Assembly: GCA_019236485.1 (NCBI GenBank) | Contig: JAFAIY010000129.1 | Span: forward strand, 1-5,692 | Direction: 5' to 3' | DNA length: 5,692 nucleotides | Source of the DNA: Comamonas sp. | GTDB taxonomy: Bacteria > Pseudomonadota > Gammaproteobacteria > Burkholderiales > Burkholderiaceae_C | Shown here: positions 1 to 5,634 of the stretch, piece by piece | Layout of the letters: every line of letters starts with the position of its first letter | Numbering within the stretch: position 1 is the first letter of the stretch | Position numbers and translations under genes: made by a program | Notes under the pieces: model-generated | Seen by the model: the letters and a program-made list of their open reading frames with translations, nothing else | Told to the model about the DNA's origin: nothing | The model's database searches: none

Positions 1-649
1 TGTCATGCTGGCCCTGGCCCAGCTTGCGCCAGAACTGCTGGTAGGCCGCGCTTTGCCGCTCGTGCGGCGGCACAAAGATCCCGTGGTGCTGGCCCACCAC
101 CTCGGCCAGCGTATAGCCCATGGTCTGCAGAAACAGCGGATTGGCCGTGAGTATGGTGCCGTTCAGGTCGAACTCTATGATGGCCTGGACCTTGGCGATG
201 GCCTCGAGCTGGCCGTGCGCATCGGCCTCGCGCTGCTGCTGGGCGGTGATGTCGATTGCATATTTGACGACCTTGCAGGGCCGGCCCTGAGAGTCGAGGA
301 TGGGGTTGTAGCTGGCCTGCAGCCACACCTCCTGCCCCTGGCTGTCGATGCGGCGGTAACGGCCGCTGTCATGTTCGCCCGCGGCCAGGCGCTGCCAGAA
401 CGCGGCATAGGCGGGCGAGTTGCGGGTCTCCTCGTCCACGAATATGCGGTGATGCCGGCCGATGATCTGCTCCGCGCTATAGCCCATGGTGCGCAGGAAA
501 TTGTCGTTGGCCGCAAGCACATGGCCTTGCAGATCGAACTCGATCACGGCCTGGACCTGGTCCAGCGCCGCCAGCTTGCCCAGCATGTCGCTGCGTTGCT
601 GCTTGTGGCGCAGCTGGTCCCAGAGGCCACGGTGCAGAAAACCGGTCAT
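1..649 (-). CDS. Tandem-PAS sensor, probable BdlA-like methyl-accepting chemotaxis protein (3' end outside window)
   Basis: Translating the minus strand from the ATG at 649-647 gives an open frame of 216 codons that reaches the window edge without a stop, so only the N-terminal part is present. It contains two PAS domains about 122 residues apart, roughly residues 30-136 and 152 onward. Their cores match: QAVIEFDLQGHVLAAN (33-48) against QAIIEFDLNGTILTAN (155-170), each followed by an MGY motif and a HH-x-IF motif. PAS1 ends in a typical PAC segment (VWLQASYNPI at 108-117, then KVVKYAIDIT at 126-135). This PAS-PAC pattern is that of BdlA/Aer-type receptors, in which two PAS domains precede a cytoplasmic MCP signalling domain; there is no membrane segment in the visible part. 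A good Shine-Dalgarno lies six bases before the start. The MCP domain is inferred, since it would lie beyond the window. Alternatives are a PAS histidine kinase or a diguanylate cyclase. The PAS ligand cannot be told from the sequence. Confidence 0.88.
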   Translation of the reverse strand, partial: MTGFLHRGLWDQLRHKQQRSDMLGKLAALDQVQAVIEFDLQGHVLAANDNFLRTMGYSAEQIIGRHHRIFVDEETRNSPAYAAFWQRLAAGEHDSGRYRRIDSQGQEVWLQASYNPILDSQGRPCKVVKYAIDITAQQQREADAHGQLEAIAKVQAIIEFDLNGTILTANPLFLQTMGYTLAEVVGQHHGIFVPPHERQSAAYQQFWRKLGQGQHD

Positions 650-655
650 GAAGCG

Positions 656-662
656 CTCCCTT
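656..662 (-). promoter_or_regulatory. Shine-Dalgarno site of the PAS-sensor gene
   Basis: On the minus strand this reads AAGGGAG, six bases before the ATG at 649. It supports that start over the longer open frame, which continues upstream without an obvious better start. Confidence 0.7.
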
Positions 663-770
663 CGCCGTTCACGGAGGCTCAATGGTTGATTTGCTTCAAG
701 ATGTTTCACGTAGGACAAGGCTGAATCTTGCATCCGTGCGGCACAGGCGCCGCCCGGTTCCCGCCGGTGG

Positions 771-776
771 CATGAT
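771..776 (+). promoter_or_regulatory. Possible -10 element just before the TatD-like gene
   Basis: CATGAT matches the sigma-70 -10 consensus at four of six positions and ends six bases before the ATG at 783. No convincing -35 hexamer lies at the right distance, and no strong Shine-Dalgarno lies between it and the start. If real, the transcript would begin at or next to the start codon. Confidence 0.25.
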
Positions 777-782
777 GCGTCC

Positions 783-1604
783 ATGCCCTGCTGGATAGAC
801 ACCCATTGCCATCTCGATGCCGCCGAGTTCGAGGCGGACCGCGACGCGGTGCGCGCCGCCGCCAGAGCGGCGGGGGTCGCGCATCTGGTGATTCCCGCGG
901 TGCAGCGCAGCCATTGGCCCCAGGTCGTGGCCCTGGCGCGGCGCCATGGCGACAGCTATGCGCTGGGCATACATCCGCTGTATACGCCGCTTGCCCAGGA
1001 GGCCGATATTGCGGCCCTGCGCGAGGCCCTGCGGCAGCATAGGGACGATCCGCGGCTGGTGGCGGTAGGCGAGATAGGCCTGGACTTTTTCGTGCCCGGA
1101 CTGGATGCGCAGAAACAGATCTGGTTCTACGAGCAGCAGCTGAGGCTGGCGCGGGAGTTCGGCCTTCCCGTCATCCTGCATGTGCGCAAGAGCAGCGACC
1201 GCCTGCTCAAGGCCTTGCGCGCAGGCAAGCCCGTGGGAGGCATAGCCCATGCCTTCAACGGCAGCGCGCAGCAAGCGCAGGCCTTTATCGACCTGGGCTT
1301 CAAGTTGGGTTTCGGCGGCGCCGTGACCTATGAGCGCGCGCTCAAGCTGCGCGAGCTGGCGGCCAGTCTGCCGCTGGAGGCCCTGGTCATGGAGACCGAT
1401 GCCCCCGACATTCCGCCGCACTGGCTCTACACCACGGCCGAGCAGCGCGCGGCCGGTCTGGCCCAGGGCCGCAACAGCCCCGAGCAGCTGCCGCGCATCG
1501 CGGCGCAGGTGGCGCAGCTGCGCGGCATCTCCGCGGAACAGCTGGCCGCGGCGAGCAGCGCCAATGCGCGTGCGGCACTCCGCGGCCTGCCGGCGCTGGC
1601 CTAG
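783..1604 (+). CDS. TatD family metal-dependent hydrolase (YjjV-like)
   Basis: A 273-residue protein, the usual length for TatD-family TIM-barrel hydrolases. Expected metal ligands are all visible: H8 and H10 in IDTHCHLD, E97 in VGEIGLDF, H133 in ILHVRKSSD, H156 in IAHAFNGS and D206 in METDAPD. The segment GGAVTYERALKLRE (178-191) and the METDAPDIP ending resemble E. coli YjjV more than TatD itself. The family contains cytoplasmic, divalent-metal-dependent DNases with 3'-5' exonuclease or AP-endonuclease activity; some members may act on other substrates, such as D-aminoacyl-tRNA. The ATG at 783 puts the HxH motif at the normal distance from the N terminus, and the nearby ATGs at 772 and 775 are out of frame. 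The gene is divergent from the PAS sensor and lies 136 bases before the DNA glycosylase gene, in the same orientation. The exact substrate is not determined by the sequence. Confidence 0.93.
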   Translation: MPCWIDTHCHLDAAEFEADRDAVRAAARAAGVAHLVIPAVQRSHWPQVVALARRHGDSYALGIHPLYTPLAQEADIAALREALRQHRDDPRLVAVGEIGLDFFVPGLDAQKQIWFYEQQLRLAREFGLPVILHVRKSSDRLLKALRAGKPVGGIAHAFNGSAQQAQAFIDLGFKLGFGGAVTYERALKLRELAASLPLEALVMETDAPDIPPHWLYTTAEQRAAGLAQGRNSPEQLPRIAAQVAQLRGISAEQLAAASSANARAALRGLPALA

Positions 1605-1729
1605 CCGGGGCCAGGCATCAAGTGAAGCGCGGGTTCCTGCATGAAATCCGTCTTGAGGCATTGCCGATCAAGCGCAAGCTGCTCCTTTTTTGAATGCCTT
1701 GGCGCAGCGCGGGTGCATACCGCCTGGGC

Positions 1730-1735
1730 GACAAT
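1730..1735 (+). promoter_or_regulatory. Possible -10 element of the DNA glycosylase gene (leaderless start)
   Basis: GACAAT resembles TATAAT and ends five bases before the ATG at 1741. No Shine-Dalgarno is seen there. A transcription start 6-7 bases downstream would fall on the start codon. I find no clear -35 hexamer, so this is a suggestion only. Confidence 0.35.
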
Positions 1736-1740
1736 CGGCC

Positions 1741-2268
1741 ATGTCCCTGGATTCCATTTCTGCCCCCGGCCTGCGCAGGCAAGGCCTGGCCGCCGTGGCC
1801 GACGCACGCACGCGAGCCCTGGTGCTGGGCAGCTTTCCGGGTGAGCGCTCGCTGCAGCTGCAGCAGTACTATGCCCATCCGCAAAACCAGTTCTGGCCGC
1901 TGTTGCAGGCTTTGTGGCCGCAGCATCTGCAGCCGCCGCGCGAGGATTACGCGGGCCGCTGCGAATGGCTGCTGGCGCGCGGCCTGGGCCTGTGGGATGT
2001 GTATGCGAGCTGCGAGCGCGAGGGCAGCCTGGACAGCGCGATTCGCGCGGCCGCGGCCAATGATTTTGCCGGGCTGCGCCGGCGCTGCCCGGACCTGAGG
2101 CTGGCGTTGCACAACGGCGCCGAAAGCTTCAAGCATGCGCGCCAGACCCAGGCCCTGGGGCTGGTCGCCATCAAGCTGCCATCGACCAGCCCGGCCAATG
2201 CCGGCTGGTCATTCGAGAAAAAACTGCAGGCCTGGCGCGAGGCGCTTGCCGGCCACGGCCTGCTTTGA
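1741..2268 (+). CDS. DNA-deoxyinosine glycosylase (hypoxanthine-DNA glycosylase, UDG superfamily family 6)
   Basis: A 175-residue protein with the hallmarks of the hypoxanthine-DNA glycosylase family: LVLGSFPG (27-34), YYAHPQNQFW (43-52), GLGLWDVY (81-88), LHNGAESF (123-130) and the late loop KLPSTSPANAG (145-155). Members remove hypoxanthine, formed when adenine deaminates, from DNA and so begin base-excision repair. N49 in the NQFW motif is, as I recall the family, the likely catalytic counterpart of the asparagine shown to matter in the archaeal enzyme; that mapping is from memory. The frame is open further upstream to a TTG at 1690, but those extra 17 residues are not family-like and the ATG at 1741 gives the expected N terminus. 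The stop overlaps a GAGG that could serve the next gene. It follows the TatD-like gene in the same orientation, which would suit a DNA-repair role. A mismatch-specific UDG is the main alternative, but the GSFPG and NQFW motifs favour this family. Confidence 0.88.
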   Translation: MSLDSISAPGLRRQGLAAVADARTRALVLGSFPGERSLQLQQYYAHPQNQFWPLLQALWPQHLQPPREDYAGRCEWLLARGLGLWDVYASCEREGSLDSAIRAAAANDFAGLRRRCPDLRLALHNGAESFKHARQTQALGLVAIKLPSTSPANAGWSFEKKLQAWREALAGHGLL

Positions 2269-2283
2269 GGATTGGTGAGAAAC

Positions 2284-3132
2284 GTGATTCGTAAAACCCG
2301 TGGCGGAGCCAAGCCCGCGCAAGACAAGAATGCCGCCAGCCCGCAGGAGCTGCCCGAAGTCAGCGTCTCCGACGACGGCGATGTGCGCTATCTGCACCTG
2401 GGCACACCCTGGGTCCAGGGCTCGATGCGCATCAAGGACCCGTTCGATATCGATCTCGAATATGTGCAGCGCATGATGGGCTGGCTGCTGTTTGCCGAGC
2501 CTGCCTCGGTGGCGCAGAAACATGCGATGCAGCTGGGCCTGGGGGCGGCCGCCATCACCAAGTTCTGCCACAAGAAGCTGCGCATGAAGACCACGGCCGT
2601 CGAGCTCAATCCCCAGGTGCTGGCCGTGTGCCGCAGCTGGTTCAAGCTGCCGCCCGACAGCAGCACGCTCAAGGTGATGCTGGCCGACGCGGCCCAGGAA
2701 ATCAAGAAGCCCGAATGGCAGGGCACGGTGGACGCGCTGGCGGTGGACCTGTACGACCACGAGGCGGCGGCTCCGGTGCTGGACAGCGCCGAGTTCTATG
2801 CCGACTGCCGCAATCTGCTGACCGAGGACGGCATCATGACCGTCAACCTGTTTGGCCGCTCGTCCAGCTTCGACAAAAGCCTGGACCAGATGGCCCAGGC
2901 TTTTGGCGAGGACGCGCTCTGGGCTTTCAGGCCCACGCGCGAAGGCAATACCGTGGTCCTGGCCCAGCGTACGCCGCGTGTGCTGCAGGGGGCTGAGCTG
3001 GAGGCGGCCTGCGATCGCGTCCAGTCCCGCTGGGACCTGCCCACGGCCCGCTGGGCCAAGGTGTTCGTGCCGGCCCGCGATGCCGGCGCCGGCTCCAAGC
3101 CGGCCAAGCCCAAGGCTGGCAGAGCGGCCTGA
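2284..3132 (+). CDS. Spermidine synthase-like protein (SAM-dependent methyltransferase fold)
   Basis: About 282 residues from the GTG at 2284. The middle is a class I Rossmann domain: HAMQLGLGAAAITKF (80-94) is the nucleotide-binding loop, TAVELNP (104-110) carries the acidic ribose-binding E107, MLADAAQE (132-139) follows, and LAVDLYDHEAAAPVLDSAEFY (from 152) matches the region of spermidine synthase holding its D-x-x-DP motif. The N-terminal part (LHLGTPWVQGSMR, then EYVQRMM) resembles the beta domain of SpeE. The usual GGGDGG loop is GLGAAA here, so the aspartate is missing, and the C terminus ends in a Lys/Pro/Ala-rich tail (about 268-282). Aminopropyl transfer is therefore doubtful, and a small-molecule methyltransferase or non-enzymatic role is possible. 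Start choice is uncertain: GTG at 2284 has GGTGAG close before it, GTG at 2275 has GAGG four bases before it, and TTG at 2272 is also in frame. The gene starts 7-15 bases after the glycosylase stop, so the two are probably co-transcribed. Confidence 0.82.
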   Translation: MIRKTRGGAKPAQDKNAASPQELPEVSVSDDGDVRYLHLGTPWVQGSMRIKDPFDIDLEYVQRMMGWLLFAEPASVAQKHAMQLGLGAAAITKFCHKKLRMKTTAVELNPQVLAVCRSWFKLPPDSSTLKVMLADAAQEIKKPEWQGTVDALAVDLYDHEAAAPVLDSAEFYADCRNLLTEDGIMTVNLFGRSSSFDKSLDQMAQAFGEDALWAFRPTREGNTVVLAQRTPRVLQGAELEAACDRVQSRWDLPTARWAKVFVPARDAGAGSKPAKPKAGRAA

Positions 3133-3137
3133 TTGCA

Positions 3138-3158
3138 AAGCCGGTGTAAAGCCGGCTT
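3138..3158 (+). terminator. Hairpin after the spermidine synthase-like gene
   Basis: AAGCCGG at 3138-3144 can pair with CCGGCTT at 3152-3158 across a seven-base loop, six bases after the stop. There is no T-tract after it, so it is at best a weak or Rho-assisted terminator or an mRNA-stabilising end. The same region also contains a direct repeat of AAAGCCGG. Confidence 0.35.
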
Positions 3159-3166
3159 CGTGGATA

Positions 3167-3194
3167 TTGAGCCGCGCGGATTTGTGCCGATGAT
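3167..3194 (+). promoter_or_regulatory. Candidate promoter of the FlxA-like gene, with a FliA (sigma-28)-like -10
   Basis: GCCGATGA at 3186-3193 matches seven of eight positions of the sigma-28 -10 consensus GCCGATAA. The -35 side, TTGAG at 3167-3171, fits the sigma-28 TAAAG box only partly. Read as a sigma-70 promoter, the same stretch is TTGAGC, 16 bases, GATGAT, which is also acceptable. E. coli flxA is a known FliA-dependent gene, so a sigma-28 element before a FlxA-like gene makes sense. Either reading puts the transcription start at about 3200, at the TTG start codon. Confidence 0.42.
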
Positions 3195-3200
3195 CCGTGC

Positions 3201-3539
3201 TTGACGATCAGCGCCATTTTTTCCAGCTCCTCGGGCTCGGCCGCCACGGCCGCCAGCACTGCATCGCGCATCCAGCAGCTGCAAAAGCAGATCCAGGATG
3301 CGGGCAACGAACTCAAGCAGGTCGCGAGCAGCGACGCGGACGCCGAGACCAAGCAGCGCCAGACGCAGCTGCTGCAGGCCAAGATCCAGATGCTGCAGGC
3401 GCAGATCGCGGCCTTGCAGAACCAGCAGGCGCTGGAGGCACAGAAGTCTGCGCAGCGCGCGGCAGAGCCGCAGGGCACGGCAGCGGTCCAGCGCCGCAGC
3501 GGCGGCAGCCTGGGCGGCCTGGTGGACGAATACGTCTGA
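3201..3539 (+). CDS. FlxA-like family coiled-coil protein
   Basis: A 112-residue protein with a Ser/Ala/Thr-rich N terminus (2-21), a first helix (RIQQLQKQIQDAGNELKQV, 23-41) and a longer Gln-rich coiled coil (about 50-86, including QLLQAKIQMLQAQIAALQ). A Gly-rich end finishes in GGLVDEYV. It has no signal peptide and no membrane segment. The MTISAIFSSSS start, the Q-L-Q-x-Q-I pattern and the short C-terminal tail are those I recall for FlxA-like proteins of Comamonadaceae. E. coli FlxA is expressed with the late flagellar genes, but its molecular job is unknown. The start is the TTG at 3201: the frame is closed by a TGA at 3168-3170, and no in-frame ATG or GTG lies between that stop and 3201. 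There is no Shine-Dalgarno. The coding call rests on the heptad-like pattern and family resemblance; the start is less certain than the frame. Confidence 0.72.
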   Translation: MTISAIFSSSSGSAATAASTASRIQQLQKQIQDAGNELKQVASSDADAETKQRQTQLLQAKIQMLQAQIAALQNQQALEAQKSAQRAAEPQGTAAVQRRSGGSLGGLVDEYV

Positions 3540-3551
3540 GCTGGATCAGCC

Positions 3552-3575
3552 AGGCCGGTGCCTGGGGCCGGCTTT
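3552..3575 (+). terminator. Possible terminator of the FlxA-like gene
   Basis: AGGCCGG (3552-3558) can pair with CCGGCTT (3568-3574), with one G-T pair, across a nine-base loop. The 3' arm runs into only three T residues (3573-3575). It lies 12 bases after the stop. The stem is GC-rich but the T-tract is short, so termination may be partial. Confidence 0.4.
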
Positions 3576-3610
3576 ACACGGCCGCCGCGCTGCGGGCGCG
3601 CCCGAGGGTT

Positions 3611-3616
3611 TACATT
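3611..3616 (+). promoter_or_regulatory. Possible -10 element of the PilB/GspE ATPase gene
   Basis: TACATT matches four of six -10 positions and lies 20-29 bases before the two candidate ATGs. No good -35 hexamer is seen at the right spacing in this GC-rich stretch, so confidence is low. Confidence 0.22.
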
Positions 3617-3645
3617 CGGAACAGTTTTGTTGCCGCATGTCCGCC

Positions 3646-5448
3646 ATGTCACTGACCGAAGCCAGTTTTTCCCAGTCCACCAAGCCGGCCCTGCATCAGG
3701 GGCCGCTGGATTGGCGCCTAGTGGTGCAGTGGCTGCAGCAGGACGGCGTGATCAGCGCCCAGGAGGCGCAGCGCACGGTGGCCCGCTGCTCGGCCGCCGA
3801 AAGCGCGCAGCTGCCGCTGGTGCGCCTGGCCAATGTGGGGGTGGTAAGCCTTCAGAGCGGCCGCCCGCTCGATCTGGAGAGCCTGACCCAGTACCTGGCC
3901 CAGCGCAGCGGCCTGGCCTATCTGCGCATCGATCCGCTGCGTGTGGATGTGGGCCGGGTGGGCGAGGTCATGAGCGCCAGCTATGCCGAGCGCCACAAGG
4001 TGCTGCCCGTACAGGTCAGCGCCAAGGAGGTGGTGATCGCCACGGCCGAGCCCTTCATCACCGACTGGGTCGGCGAGGTCGAGCGCCAGGCCCGCCGCAG
4101 CGTGCGCTGCGTGGTGGCCAATCCCCTGGATATCAAGCGCTACACGGCCGAGTTCTTCGCTCTGGCCAAGTCCGTGCGCGCGGCGGAGAAAGCCGGCGGC
4201 GCCGCGGTTGCGGCCAGCTTCGAGCAGCTGGTGGAGCTGGGCAGGAGCAACAAGCAGCTCGATGCCAACGACCAGGGCGTGGTCAGGGTGGTGGACTGGC
4301 TGTGGCAGTACGCGTTCGACCAGCGCGCCAGCGACATCCACCTGGAGCCCAGGCGCGAGCAGGGCGTGATCCGCTTTCGCATCGACGGCGTGCTGCACCC
4401 GGTCTACCAGATGCCCATGGGCGTGCTGAACGCCATGGTGGCGCGCGTCAAGCTGCTGGGCCGCATGGACGTGGTGGAAAAGCGCCGGCCGCTGGACGGG
4501 CGCATCAAGACCCGCAACCCGCGCGGCGAGGAGGTGGAGATGCGTCTGTCGACGCTGCCCACGGCCTTCGGCGAGAAGATGGTGATGCGCATCTTCGATC
4601 CCGAGAACACGGTCAAGAATCTCGATGCCCTGGGCTTCAGCGCCCACGATGCGCAGCGCTGGGAGGAGCTGGTCAAGCGCCCGCACGGCATCATCCTGGT
4701 CACCGGCCCCACGGGCTCTGGCAAGACCACCACGCTCTACTCCACGCTCAAGCGCGTGGCGACCGAGGAGGTCAATGTCAGCACGGTGGAGGACCCGATC
4801 GAGATGATCGAGGCCAGCTTCAACCAGACCCAGGTCCAGCCCCAGCTGGACTTCAACTTCACCGAAGGCCTGCGCGCGCTGATGCGTCAGGACCCGGACA
4901 TCATCATGGTCGGCGAGATCCGGGATCTGGCCACGGCCGAGATGGCGGTTCAGGCCGCTCTCACCGGCCACCTGGTGTTCTCCACGCTGCACACCAACGA
5001 TGCGCCCAGCGCCGTCAGCCGTTTGATGGAGCTCGGCGTGCCCGCCTATCTGATCAATGCCACCCTGCTGGGCGTGCTGGCCCAGCGCCTGGTGCGCACG
5101 CTGTGCGCGAGCTGCAAGCAGCGCGATGAAGCGGCCTCGCCCGAGGAGCTGGCCGAAACCGTCAAGCCCTGGAAGCTGAGCGGCAGCTACCAGCCCTACA
5201 AGCCCGTGGGCTGCGAAGACTGCCGCATGACGGGCTACCGCGGCCGCATGGGCCTGTACGAGCTGCTGACGGTCACAGAAGCCCTCAAGAAACAGATCCA
5301 TGAGGCGCCGTCGATGGACGTCCTGCGCCGCCAGGCCGTGCAGGACGGCATGCGGCCGCTGCGCCTGGCCGGGGCTTTGCGCGTGGCCGAGGGCGTGACC
5401 ACCCTGCCGGAAATCCTGGCCTGCACCCCGTTGATGAGCGAAATCTGA
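3646..5448 (+). CDS. GspE/PulE/PilB family type II secretion or type IV pilus ATPase
   Basis: A 600-residue hexameric AAA-like ATPase that would power pseudopilus or pilus assembly at the inner-membrane face. Residues about 20-175 form the N-terminal GspE_N/MshEN-type region; LVVQWLQQDGVISAQE (25-40) resembles its helical motif. The N2 region shows RASDIHLEP (227-235) and RRPLDGR (280-286). The motor core is complete: Walker A GPTGSGKTT (354-362, K360), Asp box VSTVEDPIE (378-386), Walker B DPDIIMVGEIRD (416-427, E424) and His box GHLVFSTLHTND (441-452). Four cysteines in two CxxC pairs (487/490 and 523/526) form the zinc knuckle found in PilB and GspE, followed by TGYRGRMGLYELL. All catalytic residues are present. 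No pilC, pilD or gsp gene is visible beside it, so PilB and GspE cannot be told apart from context. ATG 3637 is in frame three codons upstream and equally possible; neither start has a Shine-Dalgarno. The frame also stays open far upstream through the flxA-like gene, but that extension is not family-like. Confidence 0.95.
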   Translation: MSLTEASFSQSTKPALHQGPLDWRLVVQWLQQDGVISAQEAQRTVARCSAAESAQLPLVRLANVGVVSLQSGRPLDLESLTQYLAQRSGLAYLRIDPLRVDVGRVGEVMSASYAERHKVLPVQVSAKEVVIATAEPFITDWVGEVERQARRSVRCVVANPLDIKRYTAEFFALAKSVRAAEKAGGAAVAASFEQLVELGRSNKQLDANDQGVVRVVDWLWQYAFDQRASDIHLEPRREQGVIRFRIDGVLHPVYQMPMGVLNAMVARVKLLGRMDVVEKRRPLDGRIKTRNPRGEEVEMRLSTLPTAFGEKMVMRIFDPENTVKNLDALGFSAHDAQRWEELVKRPHGIILVTGPTGSGKTTTLYSTLKRVATEEVNVSTVEDPIEMIEASFNQTQVQPQLDFNFTEGLRALMRQDPDIIMVGEIRDLATAEMAVQAALTGHLVFSTLHTNDAPSAVSRLMELGVPAYLINATLLGVLAQRLVRTLCASCKQRDEAASPEELAETVKPWKLSGSYQPYKPVGCEDCRMTGYRGRMGLYELLTVTEALKKQIHEAPSMDVLRRQAVQDGMRPLRLAGALRVAEGVTTLPEILACTPLMSEI

Positions 5449-5455
5449 AGCTTCA
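5446..5455 (+). repeat. Ten-base palindrome at the stop of the ATPase gene
   Basis: TGAAGCTTCA is a perfect inverted repeat that begins with the stop codon itself. It has no T-tract and no loop, so it is probably chance. Confidence 0.3.
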
Positions 5456-5475
5456 AAGGTGAGTGTTTGCTCCTG

Positions 5476-5506
5476 CTTTGATGCAGTTAAATCAAGGGCA
5501 TCTTTT
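5476..5506 (+). terminator. Weak terminator-like hairpin after the ATPase gene
   Basis: CTTTGAT (5476-5482) can pair with ATCAAGG (5491-5497), with one G-U pair, across an eight-base loop. Alternatively GATGC (5480-5484) can pair with GCATC (5498-5502), directly before TTTT (5503-5506). Either form could end the ATPase transcript, but the stems are short and the T-tract is only four bases. Confidence 0.35.
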
Positions 5507-5520
5507 CCCGTATTTACGGG
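5507..5520 (+). promoter_or_regulatory. Inverted repeat, possible operator upstream of tctB
   Basis: CCCGTA and TACGGG form a perfect dyad around a TT centre, about 120 bases before the tctB start. This size and symmetry would suit a dimeric regulator. Which regulator is not shown by the sequence. Confidence 0.45.
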
Positions 5521-5548
5521 TGGCAAATCTGTACAAAACGTCGGCACT

Positions 5549-5560
5549 AGGGTATGCCCT
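5549..5560 (+). promoter_or_regulatory. Second short dyad in the tctB leader
   Basis: AGGG-TATG-CCCT, a four-base-arm dyad centred 42 bases downstream (41 bp) of the CCCGTA/TACGGG dyad, so roughly four helical turns away and on the same DNA face. It could be an operator half or lie in the promoter: TGTACA at 5530-5535 and TATGCC at 5553-5558 are 17 bases apart but match the consensus poorly. Confidence 0.3.
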
Positions 5561-5566
5561 GTGTAG

Positions 5567-5577
5567 GTGGAATCCAC
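5567..5577 (+). promoter_or_regulatory. Eleven-base odd palindrome in the tctB leader
   Basis: GTGGA-A-TCCAC is a perfect dyad with a single central base, ending 63 bases before the GTG start. It is probably in the transcribed leader or just downstream of the promoter. It could be an operator or a chance palindrome. Confidence 0.3.
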
Positions 5578-5627
5578 ATCAGGTCGGCTTTGTAATGAAA
5601 CGAAAATCGCCCAGTCGTGATTTCCGT

Positions 5628-5634
5628 AAGGAGA
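5628..5634 (+). promoter_or_regulatory. Shine-Dalgarno site of tctB
   Basis: AAGGAGA, six bases before the GTG at 5641. It is the strongest ribosome site in the window and decides the GTG start of the edge gene. Confidence 0.85.

Noticed and set aside
175..522. Minus-strand open frame in another phase over the PAS gene
   Set aside because: Arg/Pro/Ser-rich low-complexity translation typical of an off-frame reading of GC-rich coding DNA.
5..724. Plus-strand open frame of 239 codons over the PAS gene
   Set aside because: It is antisense to a frame with two recognisable PAS domains and shows no family features.
650..782. FliA promoter for the PAS-sensor gene on the minus strand
   Set aside because: No GCCGATAA-like element at a sensible distance; only a loose TCAA and a GGCGAA are present.
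696..1661. Minus-strand open frame of 321 codons opposite the TatD-like gene
   Set aside because: The plus strand holds a complete hydrolase with all metal ligands; the antisense translation has no motif.
1605..1740. Terminator with the T6 run at 1686-1691
   Set aside because: No stable stem precedes the T-run; only three-base arms can pair.
2209..3138. Minus-strand open frame of 309 codons opposite the spermidine synthase-like gene
   Set aside because: Shadow of the plus-strand Rossmann protein caused by GC-rich third positions.
3201..3206. TTGACG as a -35 element
   Set aside because: It coincides with the proposed start codon and nothing like a -10 lies 16-18 bases downstream.
3298..3645. 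Upstream extension of the ATPase frame through the FlxA-like gene
   Set aside because: The extension is Arg/Ser-rich, off-frame to the coiled-coil gene and unlike the N terminus of this family.
5542..5557. Sigma-54 -24/-12 promoter (CGGCAC ... ATGC)
   Set aside because: GG and GC are separated by 11 bases rather than the strict 10, and the first base of the -24 box is wrong.
3718..5577. Minus-strand open frame of 619 codons opposite the ATPase gene
   Set aside because: Long but His/Leu/Ala/Gln-rich with no domain; the plus strand encodes an intact ATPase with every motif.
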